DNA of 64,000 bases from Scytonema sp. UIC 10036. GTDB lineage: Bacteria; Cyanobacteriota; Cyanobacteriia; Cyanobacteriales; Nostocaceae. Within the stretch, counting starts at the first letter, position 1. Every line of letters starts with the position of its first letter. Below the pieces are notes generated by a model. That model did no database searches, was not told where the DNA came from, and worked only from the letters and a program-made list of their open reading frames with translations. A program made the translations under genes and the position numbers. The stretch covers positions 3,004 through 67,003 of the forward strand of contig NZ_WJFC01000057.1 of the NCBI RefSeq assembly GCF_009725235.1. The letters run 5' to 3'. Below, piece by piece: positions 44,902 to 54,086 of the stretch.

Positions 44902-45900
44902 TCAAGCCTCGTCATCAGCATCGCGATCTGTAAAGTTGAAACGTGTTAGTACTGGTAAGTGGTCGCTAATGGTATCAATCACCTTCTTACGAACTTCCCT
45001 TTCTGTTAATGCTAAAGGGCTATCGTCTAGAATTGTCCACTCTACCACATCTGCTTCTTTGACAACTGCCTTAGCTGCATCGATAGTGACAGCTACGACA
45101 TCGAGTTTTGACCGACGACCCCCTACACTTAGGTGACTGCCTTCCACTTGAGAATTAACAAAGTTAAAACCCTCAAACTTGAGCAAGCCTTGCTTTTCTA
45201 GATCTTGAATAGGTTCCCATTCAGGTCGATTCGGATCGGCATTCCAATCACCTGCAATAATAATATCTTCATCTGCTGCATCATTTTGAATGTATTCTGC
45301 AAGTCGTTGTGCTGCTGCTTTGCGTTGCTCAAAACCGCCACCACGTTGAGACTTAAGATGTACTCCTACTAAGTTAAAGTCGAAGGGATCGTCAGCCGTG
45401 CGAACCACAAAGTTGCTTGCTAATGGCAGACGTGGGAAAACTTGCTTTTTCAAATTTTCTACGTTGACAGTTAAATCCTCGTTACCAAATAGTTCTTTGA
45501 TGTCTTCTGACGCTTTCACCCATTCCGTATCATACATAATAGCTACACGTTGGTCGCCACCTGTAGTTCCGTAAGCGACTTTATAAAGCCCAGCACTGGA
45601 ATCGATGAGATTTTGCGCTACAACGTCAAGGGAATGCTCTTCAATCTCTTGGAATACGAAAATGTCAGCATTCAATTCATGTAAAATGTTTGTGATAATA
45701 GCTACTCGCTTCGGGTCACGGTTGTTGAAGAATTTGATATTCCAAGTTATGAGATCGAAAAACTTATCGCTACCTTGACTTGGATCTGGCACTAAATCTT
45801 CACTTTGTAGTAATTTAGAGATTCGGTCATTAGATGCTACTAAGGGCGGATTAGAATTAGGTTGTCTAGAGCGACGATTTTGCTTTTTTTTTGAGGACAT
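44902..45900 (-). CDS. Endonuclease/exonuclease/phosphatase family protein
   Basis: 332 aa, no signal peptide. The EEP-fold hydrolase motifs are present in order: T-W-N-I-K-F, F-Q-E-I-E-E with the catalytic Glu, V-G-V-H-L-K-S, A-G-D-W-N-A-D and the C-terminal I-S-D-H-L-P-V. The family is Mg2+-dependent and cleaves phosphodiester bonds in nucleic acids, inositol phosphates or other substrates. The basic N-terminus (K-K-K-Q-N-R-R-S-R) suggests contact with nucleic acid or a membrane. The exact substrate cannot be told. It is a single minus-strand gene. Confidence 0.88.
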   Translation of the reverse strand: MSSKKKQNRRSRQPNSNPPLVASNDRISKLLQSEDLVPDPSQGSDKFFDLITWNIKFFNNRDPKRVAIITNILHELNADIFVFQEIEEHSLDVVAQNLIDSSAGLYKVAYGTTGGDQRVAIMYDTEWVKASEDIKELFGNEDLTVNVENLKKQVFPRLPLASNFVVRTADDPFDFNLVGVHLKSQRGGGFEQRKAAAQRLAEYIQNDAADEDIIIAGDWNADPNRPEWEPIQDLEKQGLLKFEGFNFVNSQVEGSHLSVGGRRSKLDVVAVTIDAAKAVVKEADVVEWTILDDSPLALTEREVRKKVIDTISDHLPVLTRFNFTDRDADDEA

Positions 45901-46388
45901 AAGTTTTATGAAAGTTATAAATGGGATAATGTAACGCTCGAAGCAGGTAAATAAGTATGCACTTTTGTTGAAACCTAAAGTGATGTAGGTTCAGCTATGT
46001 TGTTACTCACTCGATTGGAAAAACCAAGTTTACTAATAATTTATTGAGAAATAGTTAGACTGCTAAGAATCTGCAAGTATAGCTGAAGAAAATTCAGCAC
46101 ACCCTTAATGATAACGAATTGATTCTATCATGCTAGATGTGAATTGGTGACAACCCGATAGCAAAGCACCCTCCAGGGTACTATTGCAGTTTGATGACAT
46201 TACTTAGAGTGAAAATATAAACTTGACTAGCGCGGTTAAGACGCTATTTATCAAATGCAGATACATCGGTTGCTTTAAGCAACAATACTGGTGCGAGCGA
46301 TCGAGCACACAAGCTGTACCCAGCTTATCGCCACTGTCTTTACTCTGCAAACAAGTTGAAATGTGAGTTGATTTACGGAGGGCGTGAC
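45901..46388. other. Intergenic region between divergent genes
   Basis: About 490 bases upstream of the phosphoesterase (minus) and the aspartyl protease (plus). It must hold both promoters. No structured RNA or repeat was recognised. Confidence 0.55.
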
Positions 46389-46817
46389 ATGGAATTTGCC
46401 ATAGTTATTCTTTTAGCAGCTTTAATTATTTATTATCCACGTAAGGACGGTCCAGCTCAAATTAAACGAAGAGATGCTGGTTGTCCAATTTTAGATGTGA
46501 CTTTTAATGGCAACGAAGAAGAAGAAATGATGTTGGATACAGGAGCTAGTACAACAGTTATTAATAAGAAGACGGCAGATAATTTAAAGGTTAAGCCAGT
46601 GAGAGAAGAAAAATTTATTATGGCAAGTGGTAAAGTAGAAAAATTTCCCGTTGGTTATGTTAATTCAATAGAAGTTGGTGGTGTAAAGGTTGATAATGTA
46701 GAAGTTGCTATTTTAAATTCTAACAAAGAAACTGGTCTTTTAGGACAAAACTTTTTTGGAAAGTATGACATCACAATTAAACGTGATGCAGTTGAGTTCA
46801 ATAAACCATCAGAATAA
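46389..46817 (+). CDS. Single-domain retropepsin-like aspartyl protease
   Basis: Start at ATG 46389, preceded by GGAGGG (142 aa). An N-terminal hydrophobic segment (F-A-I-V-I-L-L-A-A-L-I-I) anchors it in a membrane. The catalytic motif L-D-T-G-A-S-T-T-V-I is followed by V-G-G-V-K-V-D-N-V-E-V-A-I-L and G-L-L-G-Q-N-F-F, the standard clan AA arrangement (as in PerP or the TIGR02281 group). These small proteases act as dimers, one Asp from each chain. Targets are unknown. Confidence 0.85.
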   Translation: MEFAIVILLAALIIYYPRKDGPAQIKRRDAGCPILDVTFNGNEEEEMMLDTGASTTVINKKTADNLKVKPVREEKFIMASGKVEKFPVGYVNSIEVGGVKVDNVEVAILNSNKETGLLGQNFFGKYDITIKRDAVEFNKPSE

Positions 46818-47352
46818 AATGATGCAAAAAAACGTTGTCCTACGGCTTGTGCTTATCGTTGTTAGCGATAAGCTTCGCTTAATGGCTTAAGCCTTATCGG
46901 TTGTGCGATCGCGCTTCACTGTTCGGTAAGCGCGATCGCTCGTCTATACTTCCCATGGGTATAGATTGCGCTTTTGAACCAAGTGTAGCGGCGTAATGCC
47001 TTGCACCCCTACAAAGGATGTTGTTCATTTGAATGCTCAGCTTATGACTGTGCAAAGTATAACTAGAAGAGTTTATTACAACCGAAAAGCCAACAAAACC
47101 AATGTTTCGGGTATTGGGCATTAATAAAGTCTCTATTTTAAATTGATATCAAAACGTATTGTTTGCAATAGTATCAAGTCGTGTTTACCGAACTAAAATG
47201 TTCGGTTAGAACTATTTAAAAGCTGTATTGTAACACCTACAGATTAACTTCTCTTATGGATGCTATTCATTTTTCTATGTCAAGCACTCTTGAAGTTTTG
47301 TAACAATATCGTTATCTTTATTTACATAAGATAACAAACAAGGAAACGAGCT
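46818..47352. other. Intergenic region with hairpin repeat
   Basis: About 535 bases. It holds a degenerate gtagcggcg ... cacccctac repeat (46985-47012) and HIP1 sites near 46907 and 46931. It contains the promoter region for the PSII small protein. No gene was recognised. Confidence 0.55.
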
Positions 47353-47523
47353 ATGTATACCACTGTTAACGAAGATGGTGTTCTTAACAACTACCCAACT
47401 GAGCCAAAAATGCACTTTGCTGAATACCCCGCTATTTGGGAGCAACGTCAATATGTGAGCCAAGGCGTGTTTGCTACGTTACTTGTCACTACTTTAGTTT
47501 TGGTTGCTTTTGCAGTTGGTTAA
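47353..47523 (+). CDS. Small Hlip-arm single-helix thylakoid protein, Psb34-like
   Basis: 56 aa. The N-terminal arm G-V-L-N-N-Y-P-T-E-P-K-M resembles the stretch before the helix in high-light-inducible proteins. The C-terminus is a single membrane helix (F-A-T-L-L-V-T-T-L-V-L-V-A-F-A-V-G). The length and arm fit the cyanobacterial Psb34 (Ssl1498-type) photosystem II assembly factor. Chlorophyll-binding residues of true Hlips are absent. A good intrinsic terminator follows within 60 bases, which supports a short independent transcript. Name by recall, not by alignment. Confidence 0.7.
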   Translation: MYTTVNEDGVLNNYPTEPKMHFAEYPAIWEQRQYVSQGVFATLLVTTLVLVAFAVG

Positions 47524-47578
47524 GTCTTTTGGATTTTGCTATTTGAAACTCTTATCGACATCTGGGCTTCCCATTCTC

Positions 47579-47604
47579 ACCCTAGCTTGATGGCTAGGGT
47601 TTTT
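47579..47604 (+). terminator. Intrinsic terminator after the PSII small gene
   Basis: Perfect 8-bp stem ACCCTAGC / GCTAGGGT with a six-base loop, followed by TTTT. Located 55 bases after the stop codon. Confidence 0.9.
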
Positions 47605-47974
47605 CCATTGGAAAGAATAAGACTGACATTGACATATTCGCTTCCATCAAAACATGACTGATTCCGAGTTCAACTGCAAGAACTTCGAGTTACCTTCGAC
47701 TTATTACTGACTTTCTGACACTTGGAGAAAGTAAAATCAGCTTTAACTCAAATTACTCAAGGTTCAACTCCAATAGGCTAGTAGGGCTAGCAGTAACTGT
47801 TCGCGCTGTTCTAGGCATACAATATCTTCTAATAGCTTTGGAGTGCGTTGGCGTACTTTTTCTAGATGACAGTGGTAATAGTTTTTATCAAATTTTACTA
47901 TTACGCAGTGTATGCGCTAAAGCGCAACTACGAACGGAACCTAAAAATTTGACGCTTTGTTATTGCTGACCTAT
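47605..47974. other. Intergenic region, nothing recognised
   Basis: About 370 bases between the terminator and the 3' end of the minus-strand hydrolase gene. No open frame or repeat of note. Confidence 0.5.
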
Positions 47975-48871
47975 TTAAAAGGTACCATTTTTTAGAAATT
48001 CTAGAATACATTGGGCTATAATTTTTGGCTGTTCAATTTGGGGAGCGTGACCGCAATTCTTTACCTTTATCAATTGAGAATGCTTAATATCCTTATGAAA
48101 GTTTTCTGCGTCTTCTGGTGCTAGCATATCATCAGCTTCTCCCCATAAAATTAGCGTTTGTTTGTCAACTTGAGGAATTTTATCGGCTAAATCATCGTAT
48201 CCACCAGTCTTGGCATAAGAAATCATAGCTTCATGCCACCCAGGCATTTCTTGATGTAGCATAGCACATTGAATATCTGCAAGCGTTTTCTTGTCTAAAT
48301 TAGCAAAAGAACTACCTAAATTAAATACCATAAGTTTGCGTTGACGCAGATATTCTACAGCTAAAAAATCAAATGGTGGAAATAAGTATTTGCTAAAAGC
48401 TGGAGCGGAAGTATAACCTATGCTATTAATCAGGACTAGAGATTTCACAACTTGAGGATAAGTTAGGGTAAAGTCAATTGCAGTCGCTCCTCCCATTGAT
48501 GTACCCACTAATATCACAGGTTTAGCGATCGCGGTTTCCCAAAAATGGTAAAGGTGAGTTTTGATGGTACTTGGGCTATAGTTTATTTCTTTTTGCTTTT
48601 GCGTAAAGCCAAAGCCTAACAAATCTACTGCCCATGTTTCATTGTAAGGTGCAAGTAACGGTAAAAGAAGACGAAACTCTAAAATGGAACTGTCAAAACC
48701 ATGCAATAGTAAAATTGGTATTCCCTGACTCCCTTGATGGATATATGTTGTAAGAATTGGTTGGCGGCTTAAGGAACTCGTAATGGCAATTCGTTCAATA
48801 TTTTGAAGCAGAGCGATCGCATCTGCATCTTGTATTTGCTCAACTTGAGATGGCAAAAAAGTGGGAAACAT
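47975..48871 (-). CDS. Alpha/beta-fold hydrolase
   Basis: 298 aa, no signal peptide. Oxyanion motif L-L-L-H-G-F-D near residue 55, nucleophile elbow V-G-T-S-M-G-G-A with Ser, acid D in W-G-E-A-D-D and His in N-C-G-H-A-P-Q-I-E. A complete Ser-Asp-His triad is therefore present. The cap region is helical, as in epoxide or haloalkane hydrolase-like and esterase families. The substrate cannot be told. Single gene on the minus strand with a normal start next to a short AT-rich leader. Confidence 0.9.
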   Translation of the reverse strand: MFPTFLPSQVEQIQDADAIALLQNIERIAITSSLSRQPILTTYIHQGSQGIPILLLHGFDSSILEFRLLLPLLAPYNETWAVDLLGFGFTQKQKEINYSPSTIKTHLYHFWETAIAKPVILVGTSMGGATAIDFTLTYPQVVKSLVLINSIGYTSAPAFSKYLFPPFDFLAVEYLRQRKLMVFNLGSSFANLDKKTLADIQCAMLHQEMPGWHEAMISYAKTGGYDDLADKIPQVDKQTLILWGEADDMLAPEDAENFHKDIKHSQLIKVKNCGHAPQIEQPKIIAQCILEFLKNGTF

Positions 48872-49028
48872 TTGAAGAAGGATAAAGTATAAAGTATGAA
48901 AAAATCATACTTTATCCTCGTTCGCTCAAAAAATCCTGCTCTTTATAGAGCGATGATGAATAAGTTAAAATAGTTATGACAGTAGGGTAAGTGGTGAAGC
49001 AGATACAATAAGTAAGGATTGGCACTAT
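48872..49028. other. Short leader region, nothing recognised
   Basis: About 150 bases upstream of the hydrolase gene. A weak inverted repeat (actttatcctc and the reverse, 48883-48917) is visible, otherwise empty. Confidence 0.4.
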
Positions 49029-49240
49029 TTAATACACTTCATCGTGATTACCAATATCAACAAACACAGCTTTACCATCCTCTATGAAGTAGAACAATAC
49101 TCTTTCATCATATTCTCAGCTAAAACTCCATAAGTCTTTAAGCTTGCCTGACAATTTATGAGTTTTCAAGCTTGGCTCGAAAGGGTCAATAGTAAACTGC
49201 TCTACTTTTTGCCAAAACCTTGCTTCTAAGTCTACATTCG
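49029..49240 (-). pseudogene. RelE/ParE-type toxin remnant
   Basis: The minus-strand translation shows F-W-Q-K-V-E-Q-F, L-S-G-K-L-K-D-L-W-S-F-S, a stop (TGA), then E-Y-D-E-R-V-L-F-Y-F and V-F-V-D-I-G-N-H-D-E-V-Y before a normal TAA. This is the RelE-superfamily mRNA interferase core with an internal nonsense codon. No start codon or antitoxin is near. It adjoins a CobN-like fragment. Confidence 0.75.
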
Positions 49241-49259
49241 AATCATCCCACAACCGTTA

Positions 49260-49490
49260 CTAGCCCTCACCATACAAATCCTCCCAACGGGGATCGGCTT
49301 CATCCAGCAAGCAGTCATAATCCAGCCCGTATTTCTCCGCCAGCAGCCTCAACAAAGCAGGCGATTCACTGCGATCGTCACGCCCAACCAACGCCAAATA
49401 ATCAACCAAACCCTCACCCTGCAATCGTTGTCCAAAGGTATGCAACCCCATTGGAATCGCCGCTCGCTGCAGTTCAAACAGATCGAAGTC
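49260..49490 (-). pseudogene. Fragment resembling the CobN/magnesium-chelatase H subunit
   Basis: The minus-strand frame reads L-F-E-L-Q-R-A-A-I-P-M-G-L-H-T-F-G-Q-R-L, then G-L-V-D-Y-L-A-L-V-G-R-D and L-A-E-K-Y-G-L-D-Y-D-C-L-L-D-E-A-D-P-R-W-E-D-L-Y. From memory this is the middle of large CobN-type chelatase subunits. Only about 75 codons exist, without a domain start. It stops next to the RelE remnant. The identification is not certain. Confidence 0.5.
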
Positions 49491-49660
49491 TCAATCCTAC
49501 TGAAGAATGGGTCATTCAAGTGAGATTTTTAGGTAAAATCGAACTGTTAAGTTTGGTATCGTAGTTTTAAGCTCCTGAAACTGCTTAACACAAACCTGTC
49601 ATTTCCATAGCTACCCCGGTGGCTTTAAACTGAAATACGGTAAAGAGAGGATTAGACACA

Positions 49661-50266
49661 ATGGCATTCGTACAGGAACCACTACCATACGACTTTAATG
49701 CTTTAGAGCCATACGGCATGAAAGGTGAGACCTTCGAGTATCACTATGGTAAGCACCACAAAGCGTATGTAGACAACTTGAACAAGCTGACTGACGGTAC
49801 AGAACTTGCCGACAAATCCTTAGAAGAGGTCATTAAAATCTCCTTCAAAGATTCCTCCAAAGCAGGGATTTTCAACAACGCCGCCCAAGTGTGGAACCAC
49901 ACTTTCTTTTGGAACTCCCTAAAACCCGGTGCTGGTAGTCAGCCAAAAGGTGAACTAGCTTCTAAGATTGAGAAAGATTTTGGTAGCTTTGACAAATTCA
50001 AAGAAGAGTTTTCTAACGCTGCTGCAACTCAGTTTGGTAGCGGTTGGGCTTGGCTAATTGATGATGGTGGTACTTTAAAAGTCACTAAAACACCAAATGC
50101 AGAAAATCCCCTAGCTCACGGACAGAAGGCGCTTCTGACCCTAGACGTTTGGGAACATGCCTACTACATTGATTTTAGAAATGCTCGCCCTGCATATATC
50201 AAGAACTTCCTAGAGCAGTTAGTAAACTGGGATTTTGCGGCTGAAAATTATGCCAAAGCCTACTAA
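49661..50266 (+). CDS. sodB: Iron superoxide dismutase
   Basis: 201 aa, cytoplasmic (no signal). It dismutates superoxide to O2 and H2O2. Metal ligands lie in the standard places: His28 (F-E-Y-H-Y-G-K-H-H), His80 (Q-V-W-N-H-T-F-F-W), Asp and His in L-D-V-W-E-H-A-Y-Y. A-A-Q-V-W-N-H and F-G-S-G-W-A-W-L point to the Fe-type enzyme rather than Mn-type. GAGAGG lies upstream of the start, and a good terminator follows at 50351. An independent, highly conserved gene. Confidence 0.97.
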   Translation: MAFVQEPLPYDFNALEPYGMKGETFEYHYGKHHKAYVDNLNKLTDGTELADKSLEEVIKISFKDSSKAGIFNNAAQVWNHTFFWNSLKPGAGSQPKGELASKIEKDFGSFDKFKEEFSNAAATQFGSGWAWLIDDGGTLKVTKTPNAENPLAHGQKALLTLDVWEHAYYIDFRNARPAYIKNFLEQLVNWDFAAENYAKAY

Positions 50267-50350
50267 TTATCTGTCAGTTATGTGCTGGTAACGATAGTAG
50301 GTTATGCGAAATTTGTCAGACAAAAATAATTGATTTACGCTCTTTAGAAG

Positions 50351-50379
50351 CAGTCACGACTTCGCTCGTGGCTGTTTTT
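50351..50379 (+). terminator. Intrinsic terminator of sodB
   Basis: Stem CAGTCACGA / TCGTGGCTG (one G-T pair) with a short loop containing ttcg, followed by TTTTT; about 85 bases after the stop codon. Confidence 0.9.
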
Positions 50380-50444
50380 GCTCAAGCCATACCAATTGGT
50401 ATAGTTTTTTAGTTACGTATGCTGGGCTGTGGTAAAGTGAATGT

Positions 50445-50651
50445 ATGGATAGTATACAATTGGCAAAGTACTTAGAACAAACTAACAGCATAACCAAGCC
50501 TTGGCTGTTAGTACAGTTGCGATTGAAAAAACTTCAAGAGCGTAAAGACGCGATGACGGAAGTTGATTATATTCAAGAGTTAGAGGATATCCGCCAAGAC
50601 TTGATGAATTTGGGGGAATGGTGGATTGGTATTGAAGATGAGGTATTTTAA
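50445..50651 (+). CDS. Small conserved-looking hypothetical protein
   Basis: 68 aa, no membrane segment. Helical and charged (Q-L-R-L-K-K-L-Q-E-R-K-D-A), with an acidic C-terminal E-W-W-I-G-I-E-D-E. I do not recognise a family with certainty, but the codon use and separate position look like a real cyanobacterial gene. It is followed by a tandem repeat tract, then purM on the same strand. It may share a transcript with neither. Confidence 0.6.
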   Translation: MDSIQLAKYLEQTNSITKPWLLVQLRLKKLQERKDAMTEVDYIQELEDIRQDLMNLGEWWIGIEDEVF

Positions 50652-50857
50652 GGGTTAGTGGTTAGTTGATAGTAGTTAGTGGTTAGTTGATAGTAGTTAG
50701 TGGTTAGTTGATAGTAGTTAGTGGTTAGTTGATATTGGGTACGAACCACCAACCACCAACCACCAACCACCAACCACCAACCACCAACCATCAACCACTA
50801 ACCACCAACCACCAACCACTAACCACTAACCACTAACCACTAACTACTAACAATTAT
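50652..50857. repeat. Heptamer repeat tract with inverse halves
   Basis: The left half is built of ggttagt/tgatagt/agttagt-like heptamers. The right half is built of accacca/accacta heptamers, the inverse of the left. About 200 bases that could fold into a long hairpin; located right before purM. Confidence 0.85.
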
Positions 50858-50863
50858 TGACAG

Positions 50864-51892
50864 ATGGACTACAAAGAGGCGGGGGTTGACGTTGAGGCGG
50901 GTCGAGAATTTGTCAATCAAATTCGGAATTTAGTTCATAGTACTTTTAGACCAGAGGTGCTTGGTGGATTGGGCGGTTTTAGCGGCTGTTTTCAACTACC
51001 ATACGGTTATCAGGAACCAGTTCTGGTTTCAGGAACTGATGGAGTGGGAACAAAACTCAAAATTGCTCAGTCTCTCAATCGTCACGACACCATAGGGATT
51101 GATTTGGTGGCAATGTGTGTTAATGATGTGTTGACATCTGGCGCAGAACCTCTGTTTTTTTTAGATTACCTGGCAACGGGTCATTTGGAAAAAGAACAAT
51201 TAACTGAGGTGGTTGCAGGTATAGCCTCTGGGTGCAAGCAGGCGGGGTGCGCCTTACTGGGGGGAGAAACTGCAGAAATGCCCGGTTTTTATCAAGTGGG
51301 TGAGTACGATCTGGCGGGTTTTTGTGTGGGAATTGTGGAGAAAAGCCAGATGCTTGATGGTTCTCAAGTACAGGTGGGAGATGTCGCGATCGCTCTTCCA
51401 AGTGCTGGTGTACATAGCAATGGCTTTAGCTTGGTGAGGAAAATTGTCAGCGACAAAGGATTTTCTTGGAGCGATCGCCCTGACATATTAGGAGGGCAAA
51501 CACTGGGAGAAATTTTCCTCACACCTACCTACATTTATGTTAAACCCGTGCTGGCGGCGCGGAAAGCAGGGTTAGAAATCCACGGGATGGCACATATTAC
51601 GGGTGGAGGACTACCTGAAAATTTGCCACGTTGCTTGGGTAAAGGTCAAGCGATTAAGATCGATCCCAAGAGTTGGTCTATCCCGCCTATATTTCAGTGG
51701 CTAGCCGAAGAGGGATCTGTGAATTCACAAGCGATGTATAACACTTTCAACATGGGGATCGGGTTTGTACTGCTTGTTCCCCCTCATGAAGTAGAGCCGG
51801 CAATGGCACATTTTACTTTACAAAATATTACAGCCCATTCCATTGGCGAGGTTATTACAGGTTCTGGTGAATTGTTGGGATTACCAATTTAA
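50864..51892 (+). CDS. purM: Phosphoribosylformylglycinamidine cyclo-ligase
   Basis: 342 aa, expected length. It closes the imidazole ring in purine synthesis (FGAM + ATP to AIR). PurM hallmarks are [34 protein letters not shown] and [10 protein letters not shown]. No damage is visible. The start follows shortly after a repeat tract (no strong Shine-Dalgarno), which could matter for expression. No other purine gene is adjacent. Confidence 0.97.
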   Translation: MDYKEAGVDVEAGREFVNQIRNLVHSTFRPEVLGGLGGFSGCFQLPYGYQEPVLVSGTDGVGTKLKIAQSLNRHDTIGIDLVAMCVNDVLTSGAEPLFFLDYLATGHLEKEQLTEVVAGIASGCKQAGCALLGGETAEMPGFYQVGEYDLAGFCVGIVEKSQMLDGSQVQVGDVAIALPSAGVHSNGFSLVRKIVSDKGFSWSDRPDILGGQTLGEIFLTPTYIYVKPVLAARKAGLEIHGMAHITGGGLPENLPRCLGKGQAIKIDPKSWSIPPIFQWLAEEGSVNSQAMYNTFNMGIGFVLLVPPHEVEPAMAHFTLQNITAHSIGEVITGSGELLGLPI

Positions 51893-52285
51893 ATAGTATA
51901 TTTTATACATATTGTTAAAAACCTCTTTTCGTTTTTATCCCATTTTTTTCTTGTGCATTTGAACATTCGCTCACTTGAGATAGGGCAGGAACTAGAATTT
52001 CCTCCTGTCCTCTGCCTTTCTCGATAAATGATTCCTACTAGTTGTAGCTTGTGAATTGAACGGAGACGGGCTGCAATATTTCTTACTTTTCCTTATAAAA
52101 CCAATCGAATATACGCATGACCGTCAGCCTTTGAATTTGCTAACGTAGTCTTAACATATTGAAAAAATTTGCCAAAGATGCCCAGAAGCTTATTACCAAC
52201 ACACCTATGTAGTGCTGGTGTATTCTGGGCTATTAGCGTCATGCTTTTCTGTGTAAAAAATGACCTATTTGAAAAAGAGGTACGT
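51893..52285. other. Intergenic region, nothing clear
   Basis: About 390 bases. The frame entering the PHP gene is open upstream from 52169, but the ATG at 52286 is better placed. No terminator or repeat was noted. Confidence 0.5.
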
Positions 52286-52972
52286 ATGACTGTAAAGGTT
52301 GCCGAGGTATCCACCTCAAGCGAACAATTGAAGTATATATTTCAAAGCATAAATGCATTGAGTTGTCCGATGAGTTTCAACTTTCACATGCACACCGTCC
52401 ACTCTGATGGTAAATTACAACCAAGTGCATTGATGGAGCAGGCGATTGCCATTGGTTTAAAAGGGCTTGCCATTACTGACCACCATAGTATAGCTGGTTA
52501 TCAAGTAGCGCAAAATTGGTTAGAACAATGGAGATGGAATCATCCAGGTGCAACTGCACCCCAGCTTTGGACTGGTGTAGAAATTAACGCCAATCTTCTC
52601 AATACAGAAGTTCATATTCTGGGTTATGCTTTCGATGTAGAACAAACCAGTATCAGACCTTACATTCAAAGAAAAGTCACCACAGGCGAAGACTATCAAG
52701 CAGCTAACGTGATATCTGCTATTCATGAAGCAGGAGGACTGGCAGTTTTGGCTCATCCGGCTCGTTATCGGCGATCGCACTTTGATTTGATTCCCGCCGC
52801 CGCCGCCGCTGGTATTGATGGCGTAGAATCTTTTTACGCTTACAACAACCCCAACCCGTGGAAACCCAGTGTTAGGGAATCAGAACAGGTGCAACAATTA
52901 GCCAGTGAATACCACCTATTTAACAGTTGTGGGACTGATACTCATGGCTTAAGCTTGCTGCATCGCTTGTAA
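52286..52972 (+). CDS. PHP-domain metal-dependent phosphoesterase
   Basis: I start at ATG 52286 (228 aa), with GAGG upstream. The N-terminal PHP motif is F-H-M-H-T-V-H-S-D-G, then I-T-D-H-H-S-I-A-G-Y, a conserved Glu in T-G-V-E-I-N-A, A-H-P-A-R-Y and the C-terminal G-T-D-T-H-G. These are the ligands of a tri-metal site. The fold is shared by DNA polymerase proofreading parts, histidinol phosphatase and YciV-like RNA or nucleotide phosphoesterases. Its short length and layout resemble the last group. Exact substrate unknown. Confidence 0.88.
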   Translation: MTVKVAEVSTSSEQLKYIFQSINALSCPMSFNFHMHTVHSDGKLQPSALMEQAIAIGLKGLAITDHHSIAGYQVAQNWLEQWRWNHPGATAPQLWTGVEINANLLNTEVHILGYAFDVEQTSIRPYIQRKVTTGEDYQAANVISAIHEAGGLAVLAHPARYRRSHFDLIPAAAAAGIDGVESFYAYNNPNPWKPSVRESEQVQQLASEYHLFNSCGTDTHGLSLLHRL

Positions 52973-52981
52973 TGATGTTAG

Positions 52982-53140
52982 TTAATCACTCTTACCAAAA
53001 AACTCCTGGTTATCTACGCCAGGGAGTTTATATTCCGCATTGCCGTTCCAAATAATTTCCTTGATACTCACTTGTTTTGGTAGCACCTTAATTTTGGAAA
53101 AAGTATCAGCTACCTGTTGCGGTAGCAGCGATCGTTTCAT
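52982..53140 (-). CDS. Small hypothetical protein
   Basis: 52 aa from ATG 53140. The translation (V-A-D-T-F-S-K-I, W-N-G-N-A-E-Y-K-L-P-G-V) has a protein-like composition and no repeat character. I do not recognise it. It is convergent with the PHP gene, ending ten bases after its stop. It could be a real small gene or a remnant of a longer one. A short leader runs to the antitoxin-like gene on the other strand. Confidence 0.4.
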   Translation of the reverse strand: MKRSLLPQQVADTFSKIKVLPKQVSIKEIIWNGNAEYKLPGVDNQEFFGKSD

Positions 53141-53215
53141 TAATCTCACAAAAATAAGTTATGCTTAGAATAATTTGTTGTATATGAATTCATTCAACTA
53201 TATAAGGAGTAAATT

Positions 53216-53512
53216 ATGTACGAAGTTTCTAGTGATAAAAACAAACTTTCTAATCGGATATCACCCATAGTAGAGCAATTATTTCAAGAGAATATTTTAT
53301 TTAGAGAAAGACTAAATAAGGATGAAATGATTCAACTTGTGTCAAATCTATTGCTAGAAAACTTTTCAATAGAGCAATTAAAGGCTATTGATGATGATGA
53401 TTTGAAAGAAAGAATAGATGGTGTGCTAGTCATAGAGGCGGTTTCGGGAACATTAAATGATTTAACACCAGAACAAATAGAAATGTTTGATTCTGCTGTC
53501 GCAGGGAGATAA
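53216..53512 (+). CDS. VapC-associated antitoxin-like protein, copy 1
   Basis: 98 aa, acidic and helical. I know no named family, but the partner gene tells the role. Its C-terminus (T-L-N-D-L-T-P-E-Q) is almost the same as in copy 2 at 54841, which precedes an intact VapC. Both have a good purine-rich leader (ataaggagtaaatt / cacaaggagtaaatt). It lies 7 bases upstream of the broken VapC of this module. Antitoxin function is inferred from position; the paralogue pair supports it. Confidence 0.75.
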   Translation: MYEVSSDKNKLSNRISPIVEQLFQENILFRERLNKDEMIQLVSNLLLENFSIEQLKAIDDDDLKERIDGVLVIEAVSGTLNDLTPEQIEMFDSAVAGR

Positions 53513-53641
53513 TTTAAGAATGGCTTATTTGCTTGATACAAATATAGTGACAGCAATTCTAAAGAATAAACCACCAGCAAGAAAGAAACTACGTGAATTT
53601 GAAATTCGGCGAGAAGAATTGTAATAGGAGCTACTTACTTT

Positions 53642-53854
53642 TTACTTGCTCTTTATTTCCGCCTCTATTGCTGCCATTCTTTCCTCAAGTTCAAGCACCC
53701 GACGTATCAACGGCACATCATCAGCACAACCCAAGTAATACGCCAAAGCATCAACCATGACCTTGGTTTTACTTATGCCACTCTGTTTTGCATAAGCAAC
53801 AAGCCGTTCTTCGAGTTCTGGTGGTATCCGAACACAAAATTGGGGTGAAGCCAT
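53642..53854 (-). CDS. Ribbon-helix-helix (CopG-like) DNA-binding protein
   Basis: 70 aa. R-I-P-P-E-L-E-E-R-L-V-A-Y-A-K-Q-S-G-I-S is a typical RHH start (beta strand, helix, turn), and the second helix is K-T-K-V-M-V-D-A-L. The C-terminus is a short coiled coil (L-E-L-E-E-R-M-A-A-I-E-A-E). It lies inside the insertion that breaks VapC copy 1. Plasmid or mobilisation-accessory regulators often look like this, but no relaxase is near. The presence of this gene and the next suggests a small mobile passenger. Confidence 0.75.
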   Translation of the reverse strand: MASPQFCVRIPPELEERLVAYAKQSGISKTKVMVDALAYYLGCADDVPLIRRVLELEERMAAIEAEIKSK

Positions 53855-54086
53855 ATCAGCAATTTATTGAAGTTTAACCTAATTGTATAGCAGTGCATTT
53901 TTTTAATAGCAGACGGGCGATTGGCTCAGGCAGTTCCTCGGACGCTTGCGCTCACATCACCACCCAGCCTGCGGTCAACTCAACAACCGCCGCAACATAG
54001 ACCCCTTCAATCAACTCAAAGAGCAGCACCAAACCGCACTACAACACCAGCTGACAGGACAATTGGGCTAATCGCCCGTGCTGTCA

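Noticed and set aside
45901..46388. Possible structured RNA upstream of the aspartyl protease
   Set aside because: No stable, recognisable riboswitch or small RNA motif could be identified by eye.
50652..50857. CRISPR-like repeat tract
   Set aside because: Heptamer periodicity and inverse halves show simple tandem repeats.
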